Below are positions 15,997 to 23,733 of a stretch of 36,850 nt of DNA, in pieces (within the stretch, counting starts at the first letter, position 1; the number at the start of each line of letters is the position of its first letter). This DNA comes from an uncultured bacterium (lineage in GTDB: Bacteria; Pseudomonadota; Gammaproteobacteria; Burkholderiales; CAIKXV01). The DNA is taken from NCBI GenBank assembly GCA_903873475.1, contig CAIQON010000164.1, forward strand, positions 1-36,850. Direction: 5' to 3'. Under the pieces are notes generated by a model, which saw only the letters and a program-made list of their open reading frames with translations, was not told the origin of the DNA and searched no databases. The position numbers were made by a program, and so were the translations under genes.

Positions 15997-17376
15997 TCAG
16001 GCGGCGATCGTCATCCTTGTCACTTCGCCGATGTCGTCTGCAGCGTCGAGCGTCCACAGGCGCTCGAGCAGCCGGTCAGCCTGCGCCACCGGCAGAACGC
16101 CGTCGGCCAGCCCGCGGAACTTGCGCTCCACCTCGGCTTCGGACATCGGATTCATGTAGTGGCCGCGGTGGTACTCGACCGCCGCCTCGTACGTCGCGCC
16201 CGAGCGCATCACCACCGTCATCTCGCACAGCATCGCCACAGGCATGCGTCGGTTGGCCTCATCGGACTCCCTGACCTTCACCAGCCGGGTCAATGCGCGC
16301 ACGGCGGGGTCGTGCAGGTAGCGATCCTCGAAATGCTCCTCGCCGACTGTGCCGTGCAGGAACGCGATCGCGACCGTGTACGGCATGCTGTGGTCGGCCG
16401 ACTCGCGCGTCTCGGGCTCCCACTTCTGCGGGTCGTCGGCCATCAGGCGCACTGCCGTACTGACGGTCTCCACGCGGATCTCGACGATATCCTGCGGGTT
16501 GCCGATGCGATCGCGCAGCTGCAGCGCCGCTTCGACGACCGTCTGCGAATACTGCCCGAGCGGGAAGTGCTTGATGCTGCATTCCATGATCTTGAACGGG
16601 TGTTCGTGCTGTCCGTCCCTGCCGCCCATCACCGGCAGTTCGAACGGCTTGCGCGTCACTGCCTTGAAGTAGCCGCCGACGCCTTCGTAGACCGGCGAGG
16701 GTCCCGTCATGCCGCGTGCGGCGAGCATCGTCGCGAACACGGCGTTGCGGCTCGCGTTTGCATACGCGCAGCCCTTCCACATCGAGACGTTGCCGATGCG
16801 TGTCTGGTAGAGCGCGACGTTCGGCGCGACGTGCAGGTTCAGCGCCTGGGCGATGCGCGGCGCGTCGAAGCCCGACAGGCGTGCGGCCGCCGCCGCGCTG
16901 GCGAGCCCACCGACGGTCGTGTGGTCGAAGCCGAGCGGCTTCAGGTCCTGTACGTCGCAGACGCGGCAGAACACCTCGTAGGCGAGCACTGTCGCGGTGA
17001 TCGCATCGCGGCCGCTGCGGCGGAACCGCTCGCCGATGCTCAGCACCGCGGCGATGCTGTCGCTCGGATGCCCGGACTCGCCGGTACTCGTGTAGCCGTC
17101 GTTGAAGTCGAGATAGCGGATGGCCACGCCGTTGGCGAAGGTCGCGAGGTCGGGGCTGGTCTGCCGCCCGCTGACCATGATGGTCGCGGGCTCGCTGCTG
17201 GTGACGGTGCCCGCGATGTCGCGCGCGATCGAGGCTGGCTCGCTGTGGAAGCCCCCGAGGGCGCAGCCGATCGTGTCCACGATCAGCCGTTTCGCCTGTT
17301 CGACCACCTCTGGAGGAAGGTCTTCATAGCGCAGCGTGGCTGCGTAGCTGCTCAACTGCTCGACGATCGTCGACAA
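15997..17376 (-). CDS. MmgE/PrpD family protein (TTG start)
   Basis: This is a 459-residue MmgE/PrpD protein. Of the three in the window it looks most like 2-methylcitrate dehydratase in the conserved loop, reading YLDFNDGYTSTGESGHPSD. It also has AYANASRNAVFATMLAARGMTGP and KHFPLGQYSQTVVEAAL, but genuine prp operon partners (prpB, prpC) are not in the window. The start is TTG at 17376. GGAGGAG lies about 7-8 bases upstream, there is no in-frame ATG near, and MSTIVEQLSSYAATLRYEDL is a normal N-terminus for the family. It is transcribed divergently from purE and leads into the Bug receptor gene 28 bp downstream. A cytoplasmic hydratase, epimerase or decarboxylase acting on the receptor's ligand is inferred. 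Confidence 0.9.
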   Translation of the reverse strand: MSTIVEQLSSYAATLRYEDLPPEVVEQAKRLIVDTIGCALGGFHSEPASIARDIAGTVTSSEPATIMVSGRQTSPDLATFANGVAIRYLDFNDGYTSTGESGHPSDSIAAVLSIGERFRRSGRDAITATVLAYEVFCRVCDVQDLKPLGFDHTTVGGLASAAAAARLSGFDAPRIAQALNLHVAPNVALYQTRIGNVSMWKGCAYANASRNAVFATMLAARGMTGPSPVYEGVGGYFKAVTRKPFELPVMGGRDGQHEHPFKIMECSIKHFPLGQYSQTVVEAALQLRDRIGNPQDIVEIRVETVSTAVRLMADDPQKWEPETRESADHSMPYTVAIAFLHGTVGEEHFEDRYLHDPAVRALTRLVKVRESDEANRRMPVAMLCEMTVVMRSGATYEAAVEYHRGHYMNPMSEAEVERKFRGLADGVLPVAQADRLLERLWTLDAADDIGEVTRMTIAA

Positions 17377-17400
17377 CGGCTTCTCCTCCGGTCCCGGCCG

Positions 17401-17418
17401 CGCGCCCCGCTGGGCGCG
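17401..17418. other. GC-rich hairpin between divergent MmgE/PrpD and purE genes
   Basis: A perfect 7-bp inverted repeat CGCGCCC / GGGCGCG is separated by a CGCT loop. It sits about 12 bases upstream of the Shine-Dalgarno sequence of the minus-strand MmgE/PrpD gene, so it would fold in that mRNA leader. There is no T-run, so it is not a standard terminator. The role is unknown. Confidence 0.5.
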
Positions 17419-17440
17419 GGATCGTCAGGACCGTATGTCG

Positions 17441-17446
17441 AGTATA
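17441..17446 (-). promoter_or_regulatory. Candidate -10 element for the MmgE/PrpD - Bug pair
   Basis: Read on the minus strand, this is TATACT, five of six matches to the sigma-70 -10 consensus. It lies 65 bases upstream of the TTG start. No convincing -35 hexamer is found 16-18 bases further upstream, so the promoter call is tentative. Confidence 0.35.
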
Positions 17447-17536
17447 GCCAACCCATCGCGTCGGCTTGCGCCACCTCCGGCATCCGCAGGGTGCACCACC
17501 ATGCAGTTTGCAGGCCACTTCGGCCCTCTGCGGGAC

Positions 17537-17542
17537 TAGAAT
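17537..17542 (+). promoter_or_regulatory. Candidate -10 element for purE-purK
   Basis: TAGAAT, five of six matches to the sigma-70 -10 consensus, lies 25 bases before the purE ATG. The -35 position has no good hexamer. No PurR-like palindrome was seen. Tentative. Confidence 0.35.
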
Positions 17543-17567
17543 CCGGGTTTTGCCGAAAGACCCCGGG

Positions 17568-18068
17568 ATGAAGGTTTCTCCGCTGGTTGGCGTCGTGATG
17601 GGCAGCGACAGCGACTGGGACGTGATGCAGCATGCAGTGGCGGTGCTGGCCGAGTTCGGCGTGCCGCACGAGGCGAAGGTCGTGTCCGCGCACCGAACGC
17701 CCGACGCGATGTTCGACTATGCGGCGACTGCGCGCGCGCGCGGCCTGGCTTGCATCATCGCCGGGGCCGGCGGTGCGGCGCACCTGCCCGGCATGCTGGC
17801 GGCGAAGACCACGGTGCCGGTGCTCGGCGTACCGGTGCCGTCGCGCCACCTGCAGGGCCAGGATTCGCTGCTGTCGATCGTCCAGATGCCGCGTGGCATT
17901 CCGGTGGCGACCTTCGCGATCGGCGAAGCCGGCGCGGTGAACGCGGGGCTGTTCGCGGTATCCCTGCTGGCCGGAAGTGACACGGCCCTGTGCACGAAGC
18001 TCGACGCCTACCGCGATGCGCTCAGGCGCAAGGTCGAGGCGATGACGCTGCCGCCGGCGAAGCCATGA
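17568..18068 (+). CDS. purE: N5-carboxyaminoimidazole ribonucleotide mutase
   Basis: This is the class I PurE mutase (166 residues), which moves the carboxyl group of N5-CAIR to give CAIR in de novo purine synthesis. It acts with PurK, encoded next. Visible signatures are [12 protein letters not shown] near the N-terminus, [15 protein letters not shown] with the active-site His, and [16 protein letters not shown]. The length is normal. The ATG at 17568 follows CCCGGG, a weak ribosome site. The frame also extends 5' but the peptide there is not PurE-like. The TGA overlaps the purK ATG (ATGA), so the two subunits of the pathway step are translationally coupled. Confidence 0.97.
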   Translation: MKVSPLVGVVMGSDSDWDVMQHAVAVLAEFGVPHEAKVVSAHRTPDAMFDYAATARARGLACIIAGAGGAAHLPGMLAAKTTVPVLGVPVPSRHLQGQDSLLSIVQMPRGIPVATFAIGEAGAVNAGLFAVSLLAGSDTALCTKLDAYRDALRRKVEAMTLPPAKP

Positions 18069-19264
18069 TCGCTCCGGGCGCGTCGCTCGGCCTGCTCGGT
18101 GGCGGCCAGCTCGGCCGCATGTTCGCGATGGCGGCGCAGTCGATGGGCTACCGGGTGACCGTGCTCGATCCGGGCGCGGACAGCCCGGCGGGTAGCGTCG
18201 CCGATCGCCACCTGCAGGGCGATTACCTCGACGATGCACCGTTGCGCGAACTGGCGGCCACCTGCGCGGGTGCGACGACCGAATTCGAGAACGTGCCGGC
18301 CGACAGCCTGCGCTTTCTGGCACGGCACTGCGTGGTGAGCCCCGCCGCCGACAGCGTCGCGGTCACGCAGGACCGGATCGCCGAGAAGTCGTTCCTGCGC
18401 GACAACGGCTTCCCGGTCGCGCCGTTCCGGGTCGTGCGCTCCCTTGCCGACCTCGACGGCAGCGAGGCTGCCGCCCTGGTGCCGGGCGTGCTGAAGGTCA
18501 GCCGCTTCGGCTACGATGGCAAGGGCCAGGCGCGGGTGCGCAGCCTCGACGAGGCACGTGCCGCGTGGACGGCGCTTGGCGGCGAAGCCTGCGTGCTGGA
18601 GCGCTGGCTGCCACTCGCGCGCGAGCTGTCGGTGGTCGTCGCCCGGGGCTTCGATGGCGAGGTGCGCACCTTTCCGGTGGCGGAAAACTACCACCAGCAC
18701 GGCATCCTCGACGTGAGCATCGTGCCGGCGCGCGTACCCGACGCGCTTGCCGCCCAGGCGCGCGAGAACGCGGTCGCGCTCGCCGCGAAGCTCGACTACC
18801 GGGGCGTGCTCTGCGTCGAGTTCTTCGTGCTCGACGATCGCCGGCTGCTGGTGAACGAGATCGCACCGCGCCCGCACAACAGCGGCCACTACACGATCGA
18901 TGCCTGCGTCACTTCGCAGTTCGAACAGCAGGTACGCGTGCTGGCCGGCGTGCCGCTCGGCGACACCTCGCTGCATTCGCCGGTGGTGATGGTGAACATC
19001 CTCGGCGAGGCCTGGCTGCATGCCGGCGGCGAGCCCGACTGGTCTGCGGTGCTCGCGCATCCGCGCGCGAAGCTGCACCTGTATGGCAAGCGGGAAGCAC
19101 GCGCCGGTCGGAAGATGGGACACTACACCGTGCTCGCCGATTCACTCGTCGATTCACTCGCCGATTCACTCGACGAGGCGCTCGCACAGGCACTGCGCAT
19201 CCGCGAACGGCTCAAGCCGCTGGCGCAGCCGGCGCAATCCATCCCGTCGGACGCCCTGGCCTGA
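18065..19264 (+). CDS. purK: N5-carboxyaminoimidazole ribonucleotide synthase
   Basis: This is an ATP-grasp enzyme of 399 residues that makes N5-CAIR from AIR, bicarbonate and ATP, the substrate of PurE. It has the N-terminal [26 protein letters not shown], the ATP-grasp segment [17 protein letters not shown], and the strongly conserved [17 protein letters not shown] near residue 270. It starts at the ATG overlapping the purE stop. The C-terminal region contains a three-copy 12-bp repeat (19139-19174) encoding a Ser-Leu-Ala/Val-Asp run not typical of PurK. It stays in frame and probably lies in the flexible C-terminal lobe. A 70-bp gap precedes purC, so purE-purK-purC are likely one transcript. 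Confidence 0.97.
   Translation: MIAPGASLGLLGGGQLGRMFAMAAQSMGYRVTVLDPGADSPAGSVADRHLQGDYLDDAPLRELAATCAGATTEFENVPADSLRFLARHCVVSPAADSVAVTQDRIAEKSFLRDNGFPVAPFRVVRSLADLDGSEAAALVPGVLKVSRFGYDGKGQARVRSLDEARAAWTALGGEACVLERWLPLARELSVVVARGFDGEVRTFPVAENYHQHGILDVSIVPARVPDALAAQARENAVALAAKLDYRGVLCVEFFVLDDRRLLVNEIAPRPHNSGHYTIDACVTSQFEQQVRVLAGVPLGDTSLHSPVVMVNILGEAWLHAGGEPDWSAVLAHPRAKLHLYGKREARAGRKMGHYTVLADSLVDSLADSLDEALAQALRIRERLKPLAQPAQSIPSDALA
19139..19174 (+). repeat. Three tandem 12-bp repeats inside purK
   Basis: There are three consecutive units of GATTCACTCGNC (last copies differing at one base: GTC, GCC, GAC). They encode DSLV, DSLA and DSLD. Because the unit is a multiple of three, copy-number change would alter protein length without a frameshift. 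Confidence 0.9.
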
Positions 19265-19334
19265 CTGCCTGACCGCCCGGCCACCGGACGGGCACACCAC
19301 ACCCCCGGACCCCCAGCCTGAAGGCCTGACACCG

Positions 19335-20216
19335 ATGAGCAAACCGCTGGCCGAATCCTCGCTGAAGAGCCTCGAATTCCTGCATCGGGGCAAGGTACGC
19401 GATCTCTATGCGATCGACGCGAACCGGCTGCTGGTGGTACAGACCGATCGCCTGTCCGCGTTCGACGTGATCCTGCCCGACCCGATCCCGGACAAGGGGC
19501 AGGTGCTCACCGAGTTGTCGACGTTCTGGTTCCATCGGCTCGCCCCGGTGATCCGCAATCATCTGCTCCCCGACGATCCGCTGTCGGTCGTCGCGCCGTC
19601 CGAGCGTGACCAGGTCGCCGGCCGTGCGATGGTGGTGCGCCGGCTCACGCCGCTGCTGGTCGAAGCGGTGGTTCGCGGCTATGTCGCGGGGTCTGGCTGG
19701 AAGGACTACCAGGCGACAGGTTCGATCTGCGGCGTGACGCTGCCGGCCGGGCTGGCCCAGGCCGAGAAGCTGCCCGAGCCGATCTTCACCCCCGCCAGCA
19801 AGGCGCCCAAGGGCGAGCACGACGAGAACATCACCTTCGACGAGGTCGAGCGCACGATCGGCGCGTCGATGGCGGCGAAGGTGCGTGAAGTCTCGCTGGC
19901 GCTGTACCGCGAGGCCGCAGCGCATGCGCTGGCGCGCGGCATCATCATCGCCGACACCAAGTTCGAGTTCGGTACCGATGCCGACGGCGGCCTGTGGCTG
20001 ATCGACGAGGCCCTGACGCCTGACTCGTCGCGTTTCTGGCCGGTGGCCGAGTACCGTACCGGCATCAGCCCGCCCGCGTTCGACAAGCAGTTCGTGCGCG
20101 ACTGGCTCGAGAGCGTCCACTGGGACAAGCGCCCGCCCGCGCCGAAGCTGCCGCCCGACATCCTGGCGAAGACGGCCGAGAAGTATCGCGAGGCGCTGCG
20201 CCTGCTCGCAGGCTAG
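19335..20216 (+). CDS. purC: Phosphoribosylaminoimidazole-succinocarboxamide (SAICAR) synthase
   Basis: SAICAR synthase joins CAIR and aspartate with ATP, the step immediately after PurE. This is the 293-residue long form (the E. coli enzyme is shorter). Conserved segments include [35 protein letters not shown], the [18 protein letters not shown] active-site strand, ADTKFEFG and the [13 protein letters not shown] loop. The start ATG at 19335 begins [17 protein letters not shown]. The stop TAG is immediately followed by the ATG of the Sua5-like gene with no spacer. The context purE-purK-purC is a coherent purine operon. Confidence 0.97.
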   Translation: MSKPLAESSLKSLEFLHRGKVRDLYAIDANRLLVVQTDRLSAFDVILPDPIPDKGQVLTELSTFWFHRLAPVIRNHLLPDDPLSVVAPSERDQVAGRAMVVRRLTPLLVEAVVRGYVAGSGWKDYQATGSICGVTLPAGLAQAEKLPEPIFTPASKAPKGEHDENITFDEVERTIGASMAAKVREVSLALYREAAAHALARGIIIADTKFEFGTDADGGLWLIDEALTPDSSRFWPVAEYRTGISPPAFDKQFVRDWLESVHWDKRPPAPKLPPDILAKTAEKYREALRLLAG

Positions 20217-21260
20217 ATGATCGTCCCTGCCACGCCCGAGGCACTCGAACAGGCCGCCCTTGCGCTGGCCGCGGGCGAGGTGGTCGCCTTCCCCACCGAG
20301 ACGGTCTACGGCCTGGGTGCTGACGCGGCCGACCCGAGGGCCGTCGGCCGCGTGTTCGCGCTCAAGCAGCGGCCGGCGGATCATCCGCTGATCGTGCATC
20401 TGGCCTCGGTCGACGCGGCAGCGGCCTGGGCCGCGGAGATGCCGCCCCTCGCGAGGCGTCTCGCCGAATGCTTCTGGCCCGGTCCGCTGACGCTGATCCT
20501 GCGCCGTGCACCGCATGTGAACACGGTCGTGACCGGCGGCCAGGACACCATCGGCCTGCGCGTGCCTTCGCATCCGGTCGCGCTCGCGCTGCTGCAGGCG
20601 TTCGCGCGGGTGGGCAGCGGCGCCATCGCTGCGCCTTCGGCCAATCGCTTCGGTCGGCTGAGCGCAACCCGGGCGGCGCATGTGGTCGATGAGTTCGGCG
20701 ATGCATTGCGCACGGTGATCGACGGTGGCGACAGCGACGTCGGCATCGAATCGACGATCGTCGATGTATCCGGCGGGCGTGCGGTGCTGCTGCGGCCGGG
20801 CGCGATCGGCATCGATGCGCTGGCCCATGCGCTGGGCGGGCCGCCGGCCGCACCCGATGCAGGGTCGCCGCGTGCGTCGGGTACGCTCGCCTCGCACTAC
20901 GCGCCGCGGGCGCAGGTGATGCTGGTGGAACCCGACCTGGTCGCCGAGGTCGCACGCTTCCTGCATGGCGACGGCAAGTCGGTCGCGGTGCTGGCGCGCA
21001 CCGCGGGTGAGCCGTTGTTCGATGCCGCGTCCGGCGCCCCCCGCTGGCACCGTGCGCCAGCCGACGCGGTGGCCTATGCGCACGATCTCTACGCCGTGCT
21101 GCGCACACTCGATGCACCCGGTACCGACGTGATCGTGGTCGAACAGCCCCCGCTCGACGTTCAGTGGAGCGCAGTGCACGACCGGCTGCTGCGCGCCGCC
21201 GCCGACCGCCCCGCCGCTGCACACGCCACGTCCGCCCCTGCCACCGGCCGTCGACGATGA
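20217..21260 (+). CDS. L-threonylcarbamoyladenylate synthase, Sua5 type
   Basis: This is a 347-residue Sua5/YwlC-type enzyme that makes threonylcarbamoyl-AMP from threonine, bicarbonate and ATP for the t6A37 modification of ANN-decoding tRNAs. The N-terminal YrdC domain is clear: FPTETVYGLGADA, KQRPADHPLIVH, GLRVPSHPVALALL, APSANRFGRLSAT and VGIESTIVDVSG. From about residue 215 a second domain follows, beginning after GSPRASGTLASHYAPRAQV. This is the extra domain that distinguishes Sua5 from short TsaC. The ATG abuts the purC stop, and the TGA overlaps the next ATG (ATGA). Linkage of this gene to purC/E/K is common in betaproteobacteria. Confidence 0.94.
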   Translation: MIVPATPEALEQAALALAAGEVVAFPTETVYGLGADAADPRAVGRVFALKQRPADHPLIVHLASVDAAAAWAAEMPPLARRLAECFWPGPLTLILRRAPHVNTVVTGGQDTIGLRVPSHPVALALLQAFARVGSGAIAAPSANRFGRLSATRAAHVVDEFGDALRTVIDGGDSDVGIESTIVDVSGGRAVLLRPGAIGIDALAHALGGPPAAPDAGSPRASGTLASHYAPRAQVMLVEPDLVAEVARFLHGDGKSVAVLARTAGEPLFDAASGAPRWHRAPADAVAYAHDLYAVLRTLDAPGTDVIVVEQPPLDVQWSAVHDRLLRAAADRPAAAHATSAPATGRRR

Positions 21261-22057
21261 TCTGGATCGCCGCCTACCTGCTCTCCGGTGCGCTGGTCGG
21301 GCTGCTCGCCGGACTGCTCGGCCTGGGGGGCGGCATGACGCTGGTGCCGATCCTGTCGGCGCTGTTCTCGGCGCAGTCGCTGGCGCCCGGCTACATCGTG
21401 CACCTCGCCCTGGGCACCGGGATGGCCTCGATGGTTTTCACTTCATTTGCCAGCGTGCGCGAGCATCACCGGCTGGGCTCGGTCGACTGGTCTGTGGCCA
21501 GGCGCATGGTGCCCGGCATCCTGCTCGGTTCGTTCGCTGCCAGTGCGGCAAGCGGCTGGTTCAGCCAGCGTACGCTGGCCATTGCGTATGGCGTGATCGC
21601 CGTCGTCGGTGCCGCCCAGTTGCTGCGCAGTTCCAGGCCACAGGCTGCGCGTACCCTGCCGGGTACCGGCTGGCTCACGCTCTGGATGTTCGGCATCGGC
21701 ATCGTCTGCGGACTGATGTCGGCGGGGGGTGCCTTCCTGACCGTGCCCTTCATGGTCTATTGCGGCGTGGCTGTCCGCGCCGCGATCGGCACTGGCGCCG
21801 CGATCGGCTGGCCAGTCGCGGTGTTCGGGACGATCGGCTACGTCATCAGCGGATGGTCGGTGCAGGGCTTGCCCGCGGGTTCGCTGGGGTTCGTCTACCT
21901 GCCCGCGCTGGCGGCGCTGGTGGCGGCAAGCATGGTCTTCGCGCCGATCGGCGCGCGTCTCATGCACCGGCTGCCGGTGGCGGTGTTGCGCCGGATATTC
22001 GCCGTCCTGCTGACCGGGCTGGCCCTGAAGATGATGTTCAGCTACGGCTTCGATTGA
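21257..22057 (+). CDS. TauE/SafE family membrane exporter
   Basis: This is a 266-residue inner-membrane protein of the TauE/SafE (DUF81) family, proposed to export sulfite or sulfoacetate and related anions in some bacteria. The N-terminal GLLAGLLGLGGGMTLVPIL motif and the second-half copy GLMSAGGAFLTVPFMVYCGV are typical of the internally duplicated family. Around eight hydrophobic segments are visible. The ATG overlaps the previous stop by 4 bp (ATGA), so it is co-translated with the Sua5-type gene. Its physiological substrate cannot be predicted. The gene is the last of the plus-strand housekeeping block and faces the photosynthesis cluster in convergent orientation. The 44-bp gap shows no clear terminator. 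Confidence 0.92.
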   Translation: MIWIAAYLLSGALVGLLAGLLGLGGGMTLVPILSALFSAQSLAPGYIVHLALGTGMASMVFTSFASVREHHRLGSVDWSVARRMVPGILLGSFAASAASGWFSQRTLAIAYGVIAVVGAAQLLRSSRPQAARTLPGTGWLTLWMFGIGIVCGLMSAGGAFLTVPFMVYCGVAVRAAIGTGAAIGWPVAVFGTIGYVISGWSVQGLPAGSLGFVYLPALAALVAASMVFAPIGARLMHRLPVAVLRRIFAVLLTGLALKMMFSYGFD

Positions 22058-22101
22058 CGCGTCGCGCCCGGCCAGTGGCTACCGGGTGGCAGCGACCCCG
22101 T

Positions 22102-22398
22102 TCACGGCCGGCTGCTCCAGCGTGCGCGCAGGTCGAACAGGTGGGCGACCAGCGCGACCATCAGGAACAGTGCGATCGGCCCGGTCTGCGCCGGGTCGGT
22201 CAGCGCGAAGCGAAGCGCCAGGAACAACCCGGCGCCGGCGCCGACCGCGGTGAACACCTGGGCAACGGGCAGCCCGCGGCCGGTAAAGGCGCGCCACGCG
22301 AGGAGTACTGCAACCTCGAGCACCATCGCCCCGAGGATCCAGTCGATGGCACTGCCGCTGGTGATCCAGCGGTCGAGCCAGTCGATGCCGGTGCTCAG
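22102..22398 (-). CDS. Small predicted membrane protein downstream of bchP (start uncertain)
   Basis: This reading frame has three hydrophobic segments (around AIDWILGAMVLEVAVLLAW, AVGAGAGLFLALRFAL and IALFLMVALVAHLFDL) and ends with LRARWSSRP. The only ATG, at 22326, would give 74 residues. Upstream of it the frame continues through DWLDRWITSGSAIDWILG, which reads as a proper amphipathic N-terminus. The only plausible start that includes this is CTG at 22398, overlapping the bchP stop as CTGA. With that start the protein is 98 residues. It resembles small uncharacterised membrane proteins I associate loosely with proteobacterial genomes, with no known function. Its position as last gene after bchG-pucC-like-bchP suggests co-expression with bacteriochlorophyll synthesis, but a photosynthetic role is only inferred. 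Confidence 0.6.
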   Translation of the reverse strand: MSTGIDWLDRWITSGSAIDWILGAMVLEVAVLLAWRAFTGRGLPVAQVFTAVGAGAGLFLALRFALTDPAQTGPIALFLMVALVAHLFDLRARWSSRP

Positions 22399-23672
22399 GC
22401 GCGCACCAGCCCCAGCAGGTGCGCCAGGTCCTTGAAGAAGATGCGCACGTGCGCCATCGGCTTCTTGCGCGTGAGCTTCTTGTTCATGTACGACTCCCAG
22501 GTCAGCTTCTGCACGTCCTTGTCGCGGCAGATCGACACGAAGCGCTCGCGCCGGCGGTCGGAGCTGTACCAGAACTTCTGCATGATGCCGAGCACCCAGA
22601 ACACCTTGCCGTGGGCCTTCATGAAGCGCTTGCGTGCACCAGCCAGTTCGGATGCGCGGCCGGTCTCGAGGAAGGCCTGCACGGCATCGGCGGCGAAGCG
22701 GCCGCCGACCATCGCGTAGTAGATCCCTTCGCCGGACGCGGGGGCGACCACGCCGGCAGCATCGCCCGCGAGCACCACGTCGCGCCGGTTATCCCAGCGT
22801 TTCATCGGTTTCATCGGGATCGGTGCGCCTTCGCGGCGTACGACGATCGCGCCACCGAGCCCGGCCGCATCGCGCAGCGCGCTGGTCGCATTGCGCAGCG
22901 AGAAGCCGCGCAGGGCGGTGCCGGTGCCGATGCTGGTGGTTTCGCCGTGCGGGAAGACCCAGCCGTAGAAGTCCGGGGACAGCTTGCCCTGGTAATAGAC
23001 GTCGCAGCGCGCGGGATCGAACTTCGGCGCGCGCACCGCATCTGCCCCGACCGGCGAGCGGACGATCTCGTGGTACGCATAGACGTACGGCGCAGGCGCC
23101 ACGTCTGGCAGGGCGGTGCGCGCGACCACCGACTGTGCGCCGTCGGCACCGATCACTGCGCGTGCGCGTACTGCATGGGTCGGCGCGTCGCTGTCATCGC
23201 CCTTGGTGCGGAAGTGCACGACTGCGACGCCGTCGGCGCCACGCTCGATGCGGTCGAACGTGCCGGTCACGCGCTCTGCACCGCAGGCGCGGGCGCGCTC
23301 GCGCAGCCATTCATCGAAGACGTCCCGGTCGACCATGCCGACGAAACCATCCTCGATCGGCATGTCGACTTCCTGGTTGCTCGGCGACACCATGCGTGCC
23401 GAGGTGACGTGGGCGACCAGCAATGCGTCCGGAATCTCGAATTCGCGGATCAGCGCCGGGGGGATCGCGCCGCCGCACGGCTTGATGCGACCGGCGCGGT
23501 CGATCAGCAGTACCGAACGGCCCTTGCGCGCGAGGTCGGCCGCCGCGGTGGCGCCCGACGGCCCGCCACCGACCACGACCGCATCGTATTCCGCATGCTG
23601 CGGTGCCACTGCCCAGGCAGACGCCGCTGCCGTGCGTGCTGCCCTGGACGTCGTCTCGTGCGAGCCAATCAT
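22395..23672 (-). CDS. bchP: Geranylgeranyl diphosphate / bacteriochlorophyll reductase
   Basis: BchP reduces the geranylgeranyl side chain of bacteriochlorophyll (or free GGPP) to phytyl using NADPH, the last step of tail maturation. It is a 425-residue flavoprotein. The FAD dinucleotide motif VVVGGGPSGAT covers residues 32-42, followed by LIDRAGRIKPCGGAIPP, VIGADGAQSVVAR, and the second FAD segment VLAGDAAGVVAPASGEGIYYAM. There is a roughly 25-residue N-terminal extension before the FAD domain compared with typical proteins of about 390-400. The ATG at 23672 has GAGGGGAG 7 bases upstream, supporting it. Gene order with the PucC-like carrier and bchG is the classic purple-bacterial arrangement. 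It lies 61 bp after the carrier gene. Confidence 0.95.
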   Translation of the reverse strand: MIGSHETTSRAARTAAASAWAVAPQHAEYDAVVVGGGPSGATAAADLARKGRSVLLIDRAGRIKPCGGAIPPALIREFEIPDALLVAHVTSARMVSPSNQEVDMPIEDGFVGMVDRDVFDEWLRERARACGAERVTGTFDRIERGADGVAVVHFRTKGDDSDAPTHAVRARAVIGADGAQSVVARTALPDVAPAPYVYAYHEIVRSPVGADAVRAPKFDPARCDVYYQGKLSPDFYGWVFPHGETTSIGTGTALRGFSLRNATSALRDAAGLGGAIVVRREGAPIPMKPMKRWDNRRDVVLAGDAAGVVAPASGEGIYYAMVGGRFAADAVQAFLETGRASELAGARKRFMKAHGKVFWVLGIMQKFWYSSDRRRERFVSICRDKDVQKLTWESYMNKKLTRKKPMAHVRIFFKDLAHLLGLVRA

Positions 23673-23733
23673 CTTGAAACTCCCCTCGGGATCGTCAGTC
23701 GATCGTTGAGAAAACAGCTGGCGGACGCACGGT

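Noticed and set aside
15997-17376. Calling the third MmgE/PrpD gene prpD of the methylcitrate cycle
   Set aside because: The GHPSD loop is similar, but prpB, prpC and prpR are absent and three divergent paralogues are present, so the reaction cannot be fixed.
19212-21224. 670-codon minus-strand frame opposite purC and Sua5-type gene
   Set aside because: Shadow of two clear enzymes; composition (His, Arg, Gln-rich) lacks any domain.
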